From positions 1 through 18,987 of the forward strand of contig QHOP01000377.1 in assembly GCA_003219345.1 (NCBI GenBank): a stretch of 18,987 bases of DNA, read 5' to 3'. The notes below the pieces were generated by a model. That model did not search any database. It worked only from the letters and a program-made list of their open reading frames with translations, and was not told the DNA's origin. This DNA comes from Verrucomicrobiota bacterium. Lineage in GTDB: Bacteria; Verrucomicrobiota; Verrucomicrobiia; Limisphaerales; AV2. The position numbers were made by a program, and so were the translations under genes. Shown one piece after another: positions 7,017 to 14,017 of this stretch (position 1 is the stretch's first letter; every line of letters begins with the position of its first letter).

Positions 7017-7637
7017 CTAGACGCGGCGTTTCTTGCGAGGACGGCAACCGTTGTGCGGGACCGGCGTGACGTCTTTGATGGACGAAATTTCGAGGCCAAT
7101 CGCCTGCAAAGCGCGAATGGCCGACTCCCGGCCGGAGCCGGGTCCCCTGACTTTCACTTCCACTTCTTTCATGCCGTGCGACATGGCCTGTCGCGCCGCG
7201 TCCTGGGCCACCTGCTGAGCGGCGAAGGCGGTGCTCTTGCGCGAGCCTTTGAAGCCGACGCGACCGGCGCTGGACCAGCCGAGCACATTGCCTTGCATGT
7301 CGGTAATCGTCACCTGCGTGTTGTTGAAGGTCGCCGAAATGTTGGCGATGCCGGAGGTGATGTTTTTCGAGCCTTTCGCCTTGATGATCTTCCGGGTGGC
7401 GGCCTCGTCCGCCAGCAACTCGGCCGCGGTGGGCGCTGCGGGGGCAGTCGCCGCGGCGGCGGGCGCGGCTTCTGGAGCTTTGACAGGCGCAGCCGTTTCG
7501 GCTTCCGCAGTCGCCTTCCTCGGCGCTTTGGCCGCTTTGCTTTCGGGAGCCGCTTTGGAAGTTGCCACGGCGCCGGCAGCTTCCGGTTTGGTTTCCTTCT
7601 TCACTGCGGATTTCCTGGACTTGGTTTCTTCCGCCAT
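7017..7637 (-). CDS. rpsK: 30S ribosomal protein uS11 with long N-terminal extension
   Basis: Residues about 81-206 match uS11 throughout: GIANISATFNNTQVTITD, GSRKSTAFAAQ, KVRGPGSGRESAIRAL and the invariant tail PHNGCRPRKKRRV. uS11 forms part of the 30S platform and the E-site mRNA path. The usual length is about 129 residues; this one has 206 because residues 1-80 are a low-complexity tail rich in Ala, Lys, Pro and Glu. ATG 7637 (MAEETKSRKS) lies 14 nt after rpsM; the frame remains open upstream, but longer starts would overlap rpsM extensively. The nearest start to the conserved core would be much further in, so the extension appears to be translated. Confidence 0.97.
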   Translation of the reverse strand: MAEETKSRKSAVKKETKPEAAGAVATSKAAPESKAAKAPRKATAEAETAAPVKAPEAAPAAAATAPAAPTAAELLADEAATRKIIKAKGSKNITSGIANISATFNNTQVTITDMQGNVLGWSSAGRVGFKGSRKSTAFAAQQVAQDAARQAMSHGMKEVEVKVRGPGSGRESAIRALQAIGLEISSIKDVTPVPHNGCRPRKKRRV

Positions 7638-7651
7638 AAAACGAATTCGGA

Positions 7652-8047
7652 TTAGTGGATGCCCGTCTTCGCGTTCGGATTGCGCTGGACGCCGACGGTC
7701 TTGCGCGGTCCCTTGCGCGTACGGGCGTTGGTTTGGGTGCGCTGGCCGCGCACCGGCAATCCGCGCAGGTGACGGATGCCGCGATAACACTTGATCGCCT
7801 GCAGCCGCTTCAGATTCAGACCGGTTTCGCGGCGGAGATCGCCTTCGGTGACATATTTGCCATCCTGGATGGCGTGAACGATCTGAGACAACTGTTGTTC
7901 GTTCAGATCCTTGGCGCGGAGGGCCGGGTTAATGTTGGCTTTCGCCAGGATTTCCTTCGAGTTGACCGGCCCGATGCCGTAGATGTAACGCAGCGCGATT
8001 TCGATGCGCTTTTCCGCAGGAATATCTACTCCCAGAACACGTGGCAT
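7652..8047 (-). CDS. rpsM: 30S ribosomal protein uS13
   Basis: The 131-residue protein starts MPRVLGVDIPAEKRIEIALR and includes YIYGIGPVNSKEIL, the helix-two-turn-helix region, and the C-terminal signature GIRHLRGLPVRGQRTQTNAR. uS13 lies in the head of the small subunit, bridging to the large subunit and contacting P-site tRNA with its basic tail. The start has a strong Shine-Dalgarno: TAGGAG formed by the rpmJ stop codon, which couples it to rpmJ. Confidence 0.99.
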   Translation of the reverse strand: MPRVLGVDIPAEKRIEIALRYIYGIGPVNSKEILAKANINPALRAKDLNEQQLSQIVHAIQDGKYVTEGDLRRETGLNLKRLQAIKCYRGIRHLRGLPVRGQRTQTNARTRKGPRKTVGVQRNPNAKTGIH

Positions 8048-8056
8048 GCTTGGCTC

Positions 8057-8170
8057 CTAACCTTGACGTTGTTTATGGCGCGCGTTGGTGCAGATGACGC
8101 GAATGACACCTTTGCGACGCACAATTTTGCAGTGCTCGCAAAGCCGTTTCACTGATGCGCGGACTTTCAT
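8057..8170 (-). CDS. rpmJ: 50S ribosomal protein bL36
   Basis: This is a 37-residue protein reading MKVRASVKRLCEHCKIVRRK at its start and ending HKQRQG. The zinc-ribbon ligands Cys11, Cys14, Cys27 and His32 are all present, so it is the zinc-binding form. bL36 stabilises 23S rRNA near the base of the L7/L12 stalk. It begins 3 nt after the infA stop and its own stop overlaps the Shine-Dalgarno of rpsM. It sits in the normal infA-rpmJ-rpsM order. Confidence 0.98.
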   Translation of the reverse strand: MKVRASVKRLCEHCKIVRRKGVIRVICTNARHKQRQG

Positions 8171-8173
8171 GTA

Positions 8174-8395
8174 TCAAATATTCTGTTCTTCGGTAATGCA
8201 ACCCTTTGACAAATCATAGGGCGACATTCCCACCGTTACTTTGTCTCCGGGCGAAAAGTGGACGAATTTCAGCCGCGCCTTTCCCGCGATGTGCGCCAGG
8301 ATCCGATGTCGGTTCGGCAGTTCCACCCGGAACAGGTTGTCTTTCAAAACTTCCACTACCGTACCTTCAACTTTGATGGCATCTTCTCGAGGCAC
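8174..8395 (-). CDS. infA: Translation initiation factor IF-1
   Basis: The 73-residue protein PREDAIKVEGTVVEVLKDNL with FRVELPNRHRILAHIAGKAR and GDKVTVGMSPYDLSKGCI matches IF-1 along its whole length, a single OB-fold that blocks the A site of the 30S subunit during initiation. The start is GTG 8395; no in-frame ATG exists near it and this start reproduces the normal IF-1 N-terminus. The first 40 nt overlap the 3' end of map in another frame, suggesting translational coupling. rpmJ follows after 3 nt. Confidence 0.98.
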   Translation of the reverse strand: MPREDAIKVEGTVVEVLKDNLFRVELPNRHRILAHIAGKARLKFVHFSPGDKVTVGMSPYDLSKGCITEEQNI

Positions 8396-9138
8396 GTTAA
8401 GATTTCCGGCTCGGACCCGGTCACCAATACCGTATGCTCAAAATGGGCGGACAGTGAACCATCTTGCGTCACCGCTGTCCAGCCGTCTTTCAGGATTTTT
8501 ACCGCTGGTCCGCCCGCATTCACCATCGGTTCAATCGCCAGGGTCATGCTCGGCAGCAATCTATGATCCTGCGCCTTGGAATCCACGTAATTCGGCACCT
8601 GGGGCTCTTCATGCACCGAGCGACCGACTCCGTGGCCCACAAATTCCCGCACGACGCTGAACCCATTGCCTTCCACGTAATTCTGCACGGCCCGCGAGAT
8701 ATCGCTGACCCGATTGCCGGGAACCGCCTGGGCGATCCCCACATACAGCGCCCTTTCGGTGACGTCCATCAGGCGCTGCGCTTCCAAACTGCAGCCCCCC
8801 ACCGCCACCGTCCGGGCCGTGTCTCCGATAAAGCCGTTGTAAACCACGCCCACATCGAGACTCGCGATGTCGCCAAATTGCAGTCGCCGGTCGTTCGCCA
8901 GTCCGTGCACCACTTCGTCGTTCACCGAAATGCAGATATTGCACGGATACTTCCGATAACCAAAAAAAGCGCTTCTGGCCCCGTAATGTTTGATGCGCGA
9001 CGCGGCGTAACAGTCAACCTCACGGGTCGTCACGCCCGGCTGGATGAACGCCGCCACTTCCTCAAGCACCATGCTCGCCACCGCGCAGGCCGGTCGCATC
9101 GCTTCGAGGTCCCGCCCCGTTTTCAGAATGATCTTCAA
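8356..9138 (-). CDS. map: Methionine aminopeptidase, type I
   Basis: The 260-residue enzyme removes the initiator methionine from nascent proteins. All metal and catalytic residues are visible: His78 (VVHGL), Asp95 (SLDVGV), Asp106 (GDTART), His169 (GHGVGRSVHEEP), Glu203 (LAIEPM) and Glu234 (EHTVLV). The start is TTG 9138, which gives the typical N-terminus MKIILKTGRDLEAMR; the first in-frame ATG (codon 14) would cut into the conserved fold. The TTG overlaps the adk stop by 4 nt (TTGA), so reinitiation after adk is likely. It also overlaps infA by 40 nt at its 3' end. There is no N-terminal zinc-finger extension. Confidence 0.98.
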   Translation of the reverse strand: MKIILKTGRDLEAMRPACAVASMVLEEVAAFIQPGVTTREVDCYAASRIKHYGARSAFFGYRKYPCNICISVNDEVVHGLANDRRLQFGDIASLDVGVVYNGFIGDTARTVAVGGCSLEAQRLMDVTERALYVGIAQAVPGNRVSDISRAVQNYVEGNGFSVVREFVGHGVGRSVHEEPQVPNYVDSKAQDHRLLPSMTLAIEPMVNAGGPAVKILKDGWTAVTQDGSLSAHFEHTVLVTGSEPEILTCLEKMPSKLKVR

Positions 9139-9782
9139 TTCAAAGCCGCCACGGTTCTCGCGAACCGTTCCTCCGGCGACAGCGCGGCCTCAACCACTGT
9201 CAATTTGCCCTGTTGCCGGTAATACTTCGCCAGCGGTCTGGTTTGACGCGTGTAAATCTCGAATCGTTTGCGCACCACTGGCTCACTGTCATCCGCCCGC
9301 TGCGTCAACTCGACCGAGCAATCGTCGCAACTCCCGGCCACTTCAGGCGGCACGGAGTAAATATGATACACCCGGCCGCACTTCGGGCAACTCCAGCGTC
9401 CCGTTATCCGATCGAGAACAATGGCCAAATCGCAGTTGTATAAAATGACGGCCTCCATCGGCGCGTTTCGCGCTGCCAGCCATTCGTCCAGTGCCCTGGC
9501 CTGGCTCAGCGTTCGCGGAAAACCGTCGAGCATGAAACCGTCCTCGAGCGGCACCGACTTCATCCACTCGCCCATCAACTTCAGCACCGTCCGGTCCGGC
9601 ACCAACTCGCCTTTTTCAAGGAACAATTTCGATCGCTGCCCGATGGCTGAGCCGTTTTCCACTTCGCGTCGCAGCAAATGGCCCGACGAAACGTGGTCCA
9701 ATCCGAATTCCTGCTGCAATCGCGCGGCAATGGTCCCTTTTCCCGATCCGGGCGGACCCAGAAGTATGATCCGCCGCTTCAT
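9135..9782 (-). CDS. adk: Adenylate kinase (zinc LID, Asp33-to-His variant)
   Basis: The 215-residue enzyme interconverts AMP + ATP with 2 ADP. It carries the P-loop GPPGSGKGT (residues 9-17), DGFPRT (86-91), and a long LID with four cysteines (132, 135, 152, 155) that should bind zinc. The AMP-binding segment reads VSSGHLLRRE, where most adenylate kinases have S[ST]GDxLR: His35 stands in place of the conserved Asp (E. coli Asp33). Other key residues appear normal. It starts 3 nt after secY and ends overlapping map by 4 nt, the usual secY-adk-map arrangement. Confidence 0.98.
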   Translation of the reverse strand: MKRRIILLGPPGSGKGTIAARLQQEFGLDHVSSGHLLRREVENGSAIGQRSKLFLEKGELVPDRTVLKLMGEWMKSVPLEDGFMLDGFPRTLSQARALDEWLAARNAPMEAVILYNCDLAIVLDRITGRWSCPKCGRVYHIYSVPPEVAGSCDDCSVELTQRADDSEPVVRKRFEIYTRQTRPLAKYYRQQGKLTVVEAALSPEERFARTVAALN

Positions 9783-9785
9783 ACA

Positions 9786-11162
9786 TCAGAAGCGGCCACG
9801 AATCCGTCCCTTCTTCAAAAATCCGTCGTAATGCCGCATCAACAGGTGCGACTCCATCTGCCGCATCGTGTCCAGCAAGACCCCCACGGTGATCAAAATG
9901 CTCGTGCCGCCAAAAAACCGGGTGACCGCCACTGGAACATTAAACACCTGTCCCAACAGCGAAGGAACGATGGCAATCACCGTCAGAAAGATCGCGCCCG
10001 CCAGAGTTATTCGGCTCATCGCCCGGTGCAGATAATCGCTGGTCTGTTGGCCCGGCCGCACGCCCGGAATGTAGCCGCCGTGCTTCTTTAAATCGTCGGC
10101 AATCTGGATTTCGTTGAACTGCGTCGCCACCCAGAAGTAGGAGAAAAACAGAATCATCAGCGAATAAAGAACGTAGTAAACCAAATGCCCCTGCTCCAAT
10201 TGGCGTCCGATGTCCGCAAAGAACTTCATGCTCTTAAGGTTGCTCAACAGGTAGCAAATCTTGCTGGGGAACATCAGAATTGCCGACGCAAAAATGATCG
10301 GCATCACTCCGGCGTAATTGACCCGCAGCGGCATGAACGAGCTTTGCCCGGCATAGACCTTTCGCCCGACCATCCGCTGGGCGTATTGCACCGGAATTTT
10401 CCGTTGGGCTTGCGTGACCGCGACGACACCGGCCACCACCGCCAGCAACAGGAAAACCAACGCCACTCCGTGGAACAGATTGAACTGGCGTTCAACGCCA
10501 GCGTGCGGCGTAAACATGACATAAGCCGCCTGAACGGCGCTCGGCAGGTCCGCTACAATTCCGATGGTAATGACCAGCGAAACGCCATTGCCGATGCCGC
10601 GTTCCGTGATTTGTTCCCCCAACCACATCAACAGCAGTGTGCCGGTCGTCAGGATCAACACGGTTTGAATGCGATACCACCAGAGGTTCTCTTCCAACAC
10701 CAATTGGCCGGTGAACTTCGGGAGCTTCTCCGGATGTTCCCAGGTCAAAGCCATGAGCGTCCCGTGACCAAGACACAACACGACGGTCAGGCAGCGGCCA
10801 TATTGGATAAGTTTCGCGCGCCCGCCTTCTTCCCGCGCCAGTTTGCTCAACTGGGGAACCACTGCCGTCATCAGTTGGATAATGATGGTCGCGGTGATGT
10901 AGGGCATGATTCCCAGGGAGCCAACGGCGCAATGCTGGAGCGCGCCGCCGGTAAAGAGGCTGTACATGCCTAAAATGGAGCTGCCCAGCGTCTCGGCGTT
11001 CTTCTCGAAATATTTCATCAGCTCCGCGCCGTTCAAACCCGGGATCGTGATCCAGGCCATGACCCGACAGATGCCCAGGAGCAACAGCGTGAAGATGATC
11101 CTCGACTTGAGTTCCGGAATCTTAAAACAGTTGGCGAAGGTGTTGGCTATGGCCCGGAACAT
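9786..11162 (-). CDS. secY: Protein translocase subunit SecY
   Basis: The 458-residue, multi-spanning (about ten segments) membrane protein forms the channel of the Sec translocon. Recognisable parts are FKIPELKSRIIFTLLLLGI at the N-terminus, GGALQHCAVGSLGIMPYITA with the following IIIQLM, GEQITERGIGNGVSLVI, the cytoplasmic ribosome/SecA-binding loops (AQRKIPVQYAQRMVG; HGGYIPGVRPGQQTSDYL) and the C-terminal MESHLLMRHYDGFLKKGRI. The 27-nt gap from rplO lacks a good Shine-Dalgarno. Position between rplO and adk is typical of spc operons. Confidence 0.99.
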   Translation of the reverse strand: MFRAIANTFANCFKIPELKSRIIFTLLLLGICRVMAWITIPGLNGAELMKYFEKNAETLGSSILGMYSLFTGGALQHCAVGSLGIMPYITATIIIQLMTAVVPQLSKLAREEGGRAKLIQYGRCLTVVLCLGHGTLMALTWEHPEKLPKFTGQLVLEENLWWYRIQTVLILTTGTLLLMWLGEQITERGIGNGVSLVITIGIVADLPSAVQAAYVMFTPHAGVERQFNLFHGVALVFLLLAVVAGVVAVTQAQRKIPVQYAQRMVGRKVYAGQSSFMPLRVNYAGVMPIIFASAILMFPSKICYLLSNLKSMKFFADIGRQLEQGHLVYYVLYSLMILFFSYFWVATQFNEIQIADDLKKHGGYIPGVRPGQQTSDYLHRAMSRITLAGAIFLTVIAIVPSLLGQVFNVPVAVTRFFGGTSILITVGVLLDTMRQMESHLLMRHYDGFLKKGRIRGRF

Positions 11163-11189
11163 GCGTCAGCGATGGAAGAGGGACATGAT

Positions 11190-11663
11190 TCAAGCCCTGG
11201 CTGGCTTACCCTTTCCGGCGCCGGCGATCTCGCAGACGCCGCCCGCCGATTCAATCTTGGCTCGCCCCGAGGCGCTGAACGCATGCACCGTGACGGTCAA
11301 TTTCCTTTTCAACTCGCCGTCGCCGAGAATCTTGATGCCGGCCCCGCGTCCGTTCGCCAGGCCGACCGCCCGCAACGCCGCTTCATCCACCCGTGCGCCG
11401 TTTTCAAATCGGTTGAGCGATTCAACGCTCACTGGAATATAGCGGGTCGTGTGACGCGCATTGTTGAAACCGCGCTTCGGCATGCGCCGAATCAATGGCA
11501 TCTGGCCGCCTTCAAAACCGATGCGGATCGAGCTGCCGGACCGCGCCGTTTGACCTTTGCCGCCGCGTCCACTGGTCTTGCCGTGGCCGCTGGATTCACC
11601 CTGGCCGAGTCGTTTGCGACGATGTCGGGCGCCGGGACGAGGTTTAAGATCGTGTAAACGCAT
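11190..11663 (-). CDS. rplO: 50S ribosomal protein uL15
   Basis: The 157-residue protein has the Gly/Arg-rich N-terminus RLHDLKPRPGARHRRKRLGQ with GHGKTSGRGGKGQTARSG, then FEGGQMPLIRRMPKRGF, and the globular C-terminal domain GIKILGDGELKRKLTVTVHA. uL15 is a late assembly protein of the large subunit. It follows rpsE after 5 nt; the gene usually found between them, rpmD (uL30), is absent. Confidence 0.99.
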   Translation of the reverse strand: MRLHDLKPRPGARHRRKRLGQGESSGHGKTSGRGGKGQTARSGSSIRIGFEGGQMPLIRRMPKRGFNNARHTTRYIPVSVESLNRFENGARVDEAALRAVGLANGRGAGIKILGDGELKRKLTVTVHAFSASGRAKIESAGGVCEIAGAGKGKPARA

Positions 11664-11668
11664 AAAAG

Positions 11669-12274
11669 CTAAACCGCAGATGTCGTTTCCTTCGCGCGCG
11701 TCTCCAGGCCGCGGCCGCGGTAAATGTCATGACGCAAGCGGAGTTGTTGCAAGGCCCCCAAGGTCGCCTTTGCCACGTTGGCGGCGTTTTTGGAACCGAG
11801 CGATTTGGTCAACACGTCCTTCACCCCCGCCGACTCGAGCACCGCGCGAACGGTCTTGCCGGCGATGACGCCCGTGCCGGGCGAAGCGGGCCGCAGCAGG
11901 ACGCGCGCGCCGTCGTAGGCCGAGAACACCTCGTGCGGGATTGTCGCCTCTTTCAACGACACGTTCACCATGTTTTGCCGGGCGATATCGCCGCCCTTGC
12001 GAATGGCGTCCGCCACTTCGCCGGCCTTTCCCAGGCCGAGACCGACGCGACCGTGCTTGTCGCCGACGACAATCAGGGCGCTGAAGCTGAAGCGGCGCCC
12101 TCCTTTCACGACCTTGGCGGAGCGATTGATGTAAACCACCTTCTCGCTCAGCTCCTTCTCCCCCTTGCCCTCGCCCGAGCCATCGCCCGATTCCGGCGCG
12201 GGTCGGCCCCGGCGCGAGCCCCGACCGCGGCCGCCGCGGCCTTGTTCCGGATTGGTTCTGATTTCGTCAGCCAC
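11669..12274 (-). CDS. rpsE: 30S ribosomal protein uS5
   Basis: The 201-residue protein has a disordered, Gly/Arg-rich N-terminal tail of about 40 residues, then the S5 double-stranded RNA-binding domain (VVYINRSAKVVKGGRRFSFS; VVGDKHGRVGLGLGKAGEV) and the C-terminal domain (LRPASPGTGVIAGKTVRAVL). uS5 lies at the mRNA entry channel and affects decoding accuracy. The start codon is GTG 12274, with a strong Shine-Dalgarno (GAGGA) 8 nt upstream. rplR precedes it by 17 nt. Confidence 0.98.
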   Translation of the reverse strand: MADEIRTNPEQGRGGRGRGSRRGRPAPESGDGSGEGKGEKELSEKVVYINRSAKVVKGGRRFSFSALIVVGDKHGRVGLGLGKAGEVADAIRKGGDIARQNMVNVSLKEATIPHEVFSAYDGARVLLRPASPGTGVIAGKTVRAVLESAGVKDVLTKSLGSKNAANVAKATLGALQQLRLRHDIYRGRGLETRAKETTSAV

Positions 12275-12291
12275 GTTTTTTCCTCGTTCAA

Positions 12292-12657
12292 CTAGAATTT
12301 TAGTCCCGCTTCCCGCGCGGCGTCCGCCAGCGCCTTCACCTTGCCATGGTAGCGGGCGCTGCCGCGATCAAACACGACTTGTTCGATACCTTTGGCTTTT
12401 GCCGTTTCGGCCGCCATTTTGCCCAGGCGCGTCGCGCCGGTCACGTTCGCCGCCAACGGCTCCCGGTCGGGAACCGCCTTGCTCAAACTGGAAACCGCCG
12501 CCAGCGTGCGGCCCGCGTTGTCATCAATGAATTGCACGTAAATGTTCTTTCCCGTGAACTTGACGCTCATCCGGGGTCGCTCCGGCGTGCCGATCACTTT
12601 CTTACGAACCCGCCAGTGCCGCCGCCGACCCAGGTCCTGTTTCTTTTCAGGTCTCAT
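12292..12657 (-). CDS. rplR: 50S ribosomal protein uL18
   Basis: The 121-residue protein begins with a basic N-terminus (RRRHWRVRKKVIGTPERPR), followed by MSVKFTGKNIYVQFIDDNAG and the C-terminal VVFDRGSARYHGKVKALADA. uL18 binds 5S rRNA with uL5 and joins it to the central protuberance. The length is close to the usual 115-120 residues. It is separated from rplF upstream by a 50-nt spacer, which holds only a weak 5-bp hairpin and no periodic array. Confidence 0.99.
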   Translation of the reverse strand: MRPEKKQDLGRRRHWRVRKKVIGTPERPRMSVKFTGKNIYVQFIDDNAGRTLAAVSSLSKAVPDREPLAANVTGATRLGKMAAETAKAKGIEQVVFDRGSARYHGKVKALADAAREAGLKF

Positions 12658-12707
12658 TTCAATCCGTCACGGGCTTTGTCGTGAATTTTTATCATTTATT
12701 CAAAAGC

Positions 12708-13244
12708 CTATTGCACCGTCTTGCCTTCCTTGCGGACCACATGCTCGCCCAGATAACGGACACCCTTGCCTTTGTAAGGCTCCGGCGGATAGAAGCTGCG
12801 GATTTCAGCGGCGACCTGGCCGACGACTTCTTTGCTCGGGCCTTCAATGGTGAGCTTCGTGTTTTCCTCGACGGTCACTTTGATCTGATCGGGAATCGGA
12901 TAATTAATCGGGTGCGAGTATCCGAGGCTCAGGTTAACCTTGTTGCCCTGCACAGCGGCTTTGAACCCCACGCCCTGGATTTCCAATTTCTTCATGAACC
13001 CTTCGCTGACGCCTTTGACCATGTTATTCAAAATCGCCCGGCTCAACCCGTGCAGCGCCCTGGCCTCGGCCTCGTCGCCGTCGCGATTGACTTTGATCTG
13101 CGCGCCTTCAACGACCGCGGAGGTTCGCCTGGGCAACTCGAAATCGAGTTTGCCCTTCGGCCCTTCGACAAACACTTTCCGATCCTTCACCTCGACTTTG
13201 ACCTTGGCGGGAATATCAATCGGCAATCTTCCAATTCTTGACAT
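12708..13244 (-). CDS. rplF: 50S ribosomal protein uL6
   Basis: The 178-residue protein starts MSRIGRLPIDIPAKVKVEVK and shows the two-domain uL6 pattern, including GPKGKLDFELPRR, GFMKKLEIQGVGFKAAVQGN, LGYSHPINYPIPDQIKV and the C-terminal signature PPEPYKGKGVRYLGEHVVRK. It sits near the sarcin-ricin loop of 23S rRNA, close to where elongation factors bind. The start (GATTTATG) lacks a Shine-Dalgarno and is preceded by the unusual octamer/inverted-repeat spacer at 13259-13343. Confidence 0.99.
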   Translation of the reverse strand: MSRIGRLPIDIPAKVKVEVKDRKVFVEGPKGKLDFELPRRTSAVVEGAQIKVNRDGDEAEARALHGLSRAILNNMVKGVSEGFMKKLEIQGVGFKAAVQGNKVNLSLGYSHPINYPIPDQIKVTVEENTKLTIEGPSKEVVGQVAAEIRSFYPPEPYKGKGVRYLGEHVVRKEGKTVQ

Positions 13245-13258
13245 AAATCAACAACGGG

Positions 13259-13343
13259 TTGGAGAAATGGAGCGGTGGAGTCTTGGAGTTCTGGCGCCCG
13301 CCATTCGTCTGCACTCCACCGCTCCATTACTCCAATACTCCGT
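13259..13343 (-). repeat. Octamer arrays forming a 23-bp inverted repeat between rpsH and rplF
   Basis: On the plus strand five 8-mers with consensus TGGAGNNN (the last is TGGCGCCC) run from 13260 to 13299, and four 8-mers containing the reverse motif CTCCA (the last has CTCCG) run from 13312 to 13343. The arms 13259-13281 and 13313-13335 are reverse complements with one mismatch in 23 positions; the innermost 16 bp are perfect. In RNA this would be a long hairpin with a 31-nt loop, 14 nt upstream of the rplF start. It has no T run, so it is not a typical terminator. Confidence 0.85.
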
Positions 13344-13353
13344 TATCATGTTC

Positions 13354-13740
13354 TCACCAGATGTAGCAAATCAGTTCGCCGCCCAGGTCCTGTTTGCGGG
13401 CCTCCGCGCCCGTCATCACGCCGCGCGGGGTCGAGACAATCGCTGTGCCCATGCCTCCGAGCACGCGCGGAATCTCTGTCGCGCGAACGTAGCGGCGCAG
13501 CCCAGGCTTGCTTACGCGCTTCAAGCCGATAATGACGCCCTTGCGCCCTTGATACTTCAACTTGAGTTTAAGTTTCCTGGGCGTCTTGCCCTCAACCGAG
13601 CTACCCGCGATATATCCCTCGTTCTTGAGGATATTGGCTATGCTCTCCTTCATCCGCGAGTGCGGAACCTCCACTTCCGGCACCAGCGCGAGGCTCGCGT
13701 TGCGCAGGCGCGTGAGCATGTCTGAAATCGGATCGGTCAT
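13354..13740 (-). CDS. rpsH: 30S ribosomal protein uS8
   Basis: The 128-residue protein begins MTDPISDMLTRLRNASLAL and ends with RVLGGMGTAIVSTPRGVMTG followed by GGELICYIW, the diagnostic uS8 C-terminal region. It is a primary binder of the central domain of 16S rRNA. In E. coli it also represses the spc operon by binding mRNA near rplE; no such site was identified here. Its ATG lies 4 nt after the rpsN stop. Confidence 0.99.
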   Translation of the reverse strand: MTDPISDMLTRLRNASLALVPEVEVPHSRMKESIANILKNEGYIAGSSVEGKTPRKLKLKLKYQGRKGVIIGLKRVSKPGLRRYVRATEIPRVLGGMGTAIVSTPRGVMTGAEARKQDLGGELICYIW

Positions 13741-13744
13741 GAGT

Positions 13745-14014
13745 TTACCAACTGGCTTTCGTTACTCCGGGAATCAAACCGGCCAGGGCCATTTCCCGGA
13801 ACGTCAACCGCGAGCAGCCGAACTTGCGCAAATAAGCGTGCCGCCGGCCGCTGATGGCGCAGCGATTCACGACGCGCGACGGGCTGGCGTTTCGCGGCAA
13901 CTTGGCCAGCGCCGCGTAATCGCCCTTCGCCTTCAACTCCGCGCGCAGCGCGGCGTACTTCTTCACGGTTTCCATCTTCTTTTTGTTGCGCTGTTTCCAG
14001 GCTTCCTTGGCCAT
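13745..14014 (-). CDS. rpsN: 30S ribosomal protein uS14, zinc-free form
   Basis: The 89-residue protein contains NRCAISGRRHAYLRKFGCSR and LTFREMALAGLIPGVTKASW, the standard uS14 C-terminus. Two isolated cysteines are present but not the CxxC...CxxC zinc ribbon of the short form, so this is the longer zinc-independent type. uS14 helps assemble the head of the small subunit. A good Shine-Dalgarno, GAAGGGAGA, lies in the end of rplE; the stop-to-start gap is 3 nt. Confidence 0.99.
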   Translation of the reverse strand: MAKEAWKQRNKKKMETVKKYAALRAELKAKGDYAALAKLPRNASPSRVVNRCAISGRRHAYLRKFGCSRLTFREMALAGLIPGVTKASW

Positions 14015-14017
14015 AAA

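Noticed and set aside
11166..11186. Six-codon open frame MSLFHR between rplO and secY, as a possible leader peptide
   Set aside because: Has no Shine-Dalgarno, no associated attenuator hairpin and is short enough to be chance.
13259..13343. Possible CRISPR array or insertion-sequence end
   Set aside because: Units are 8 nt with no unique spacers of 30-40 nt, and there is no transposase or cas gene in the window.
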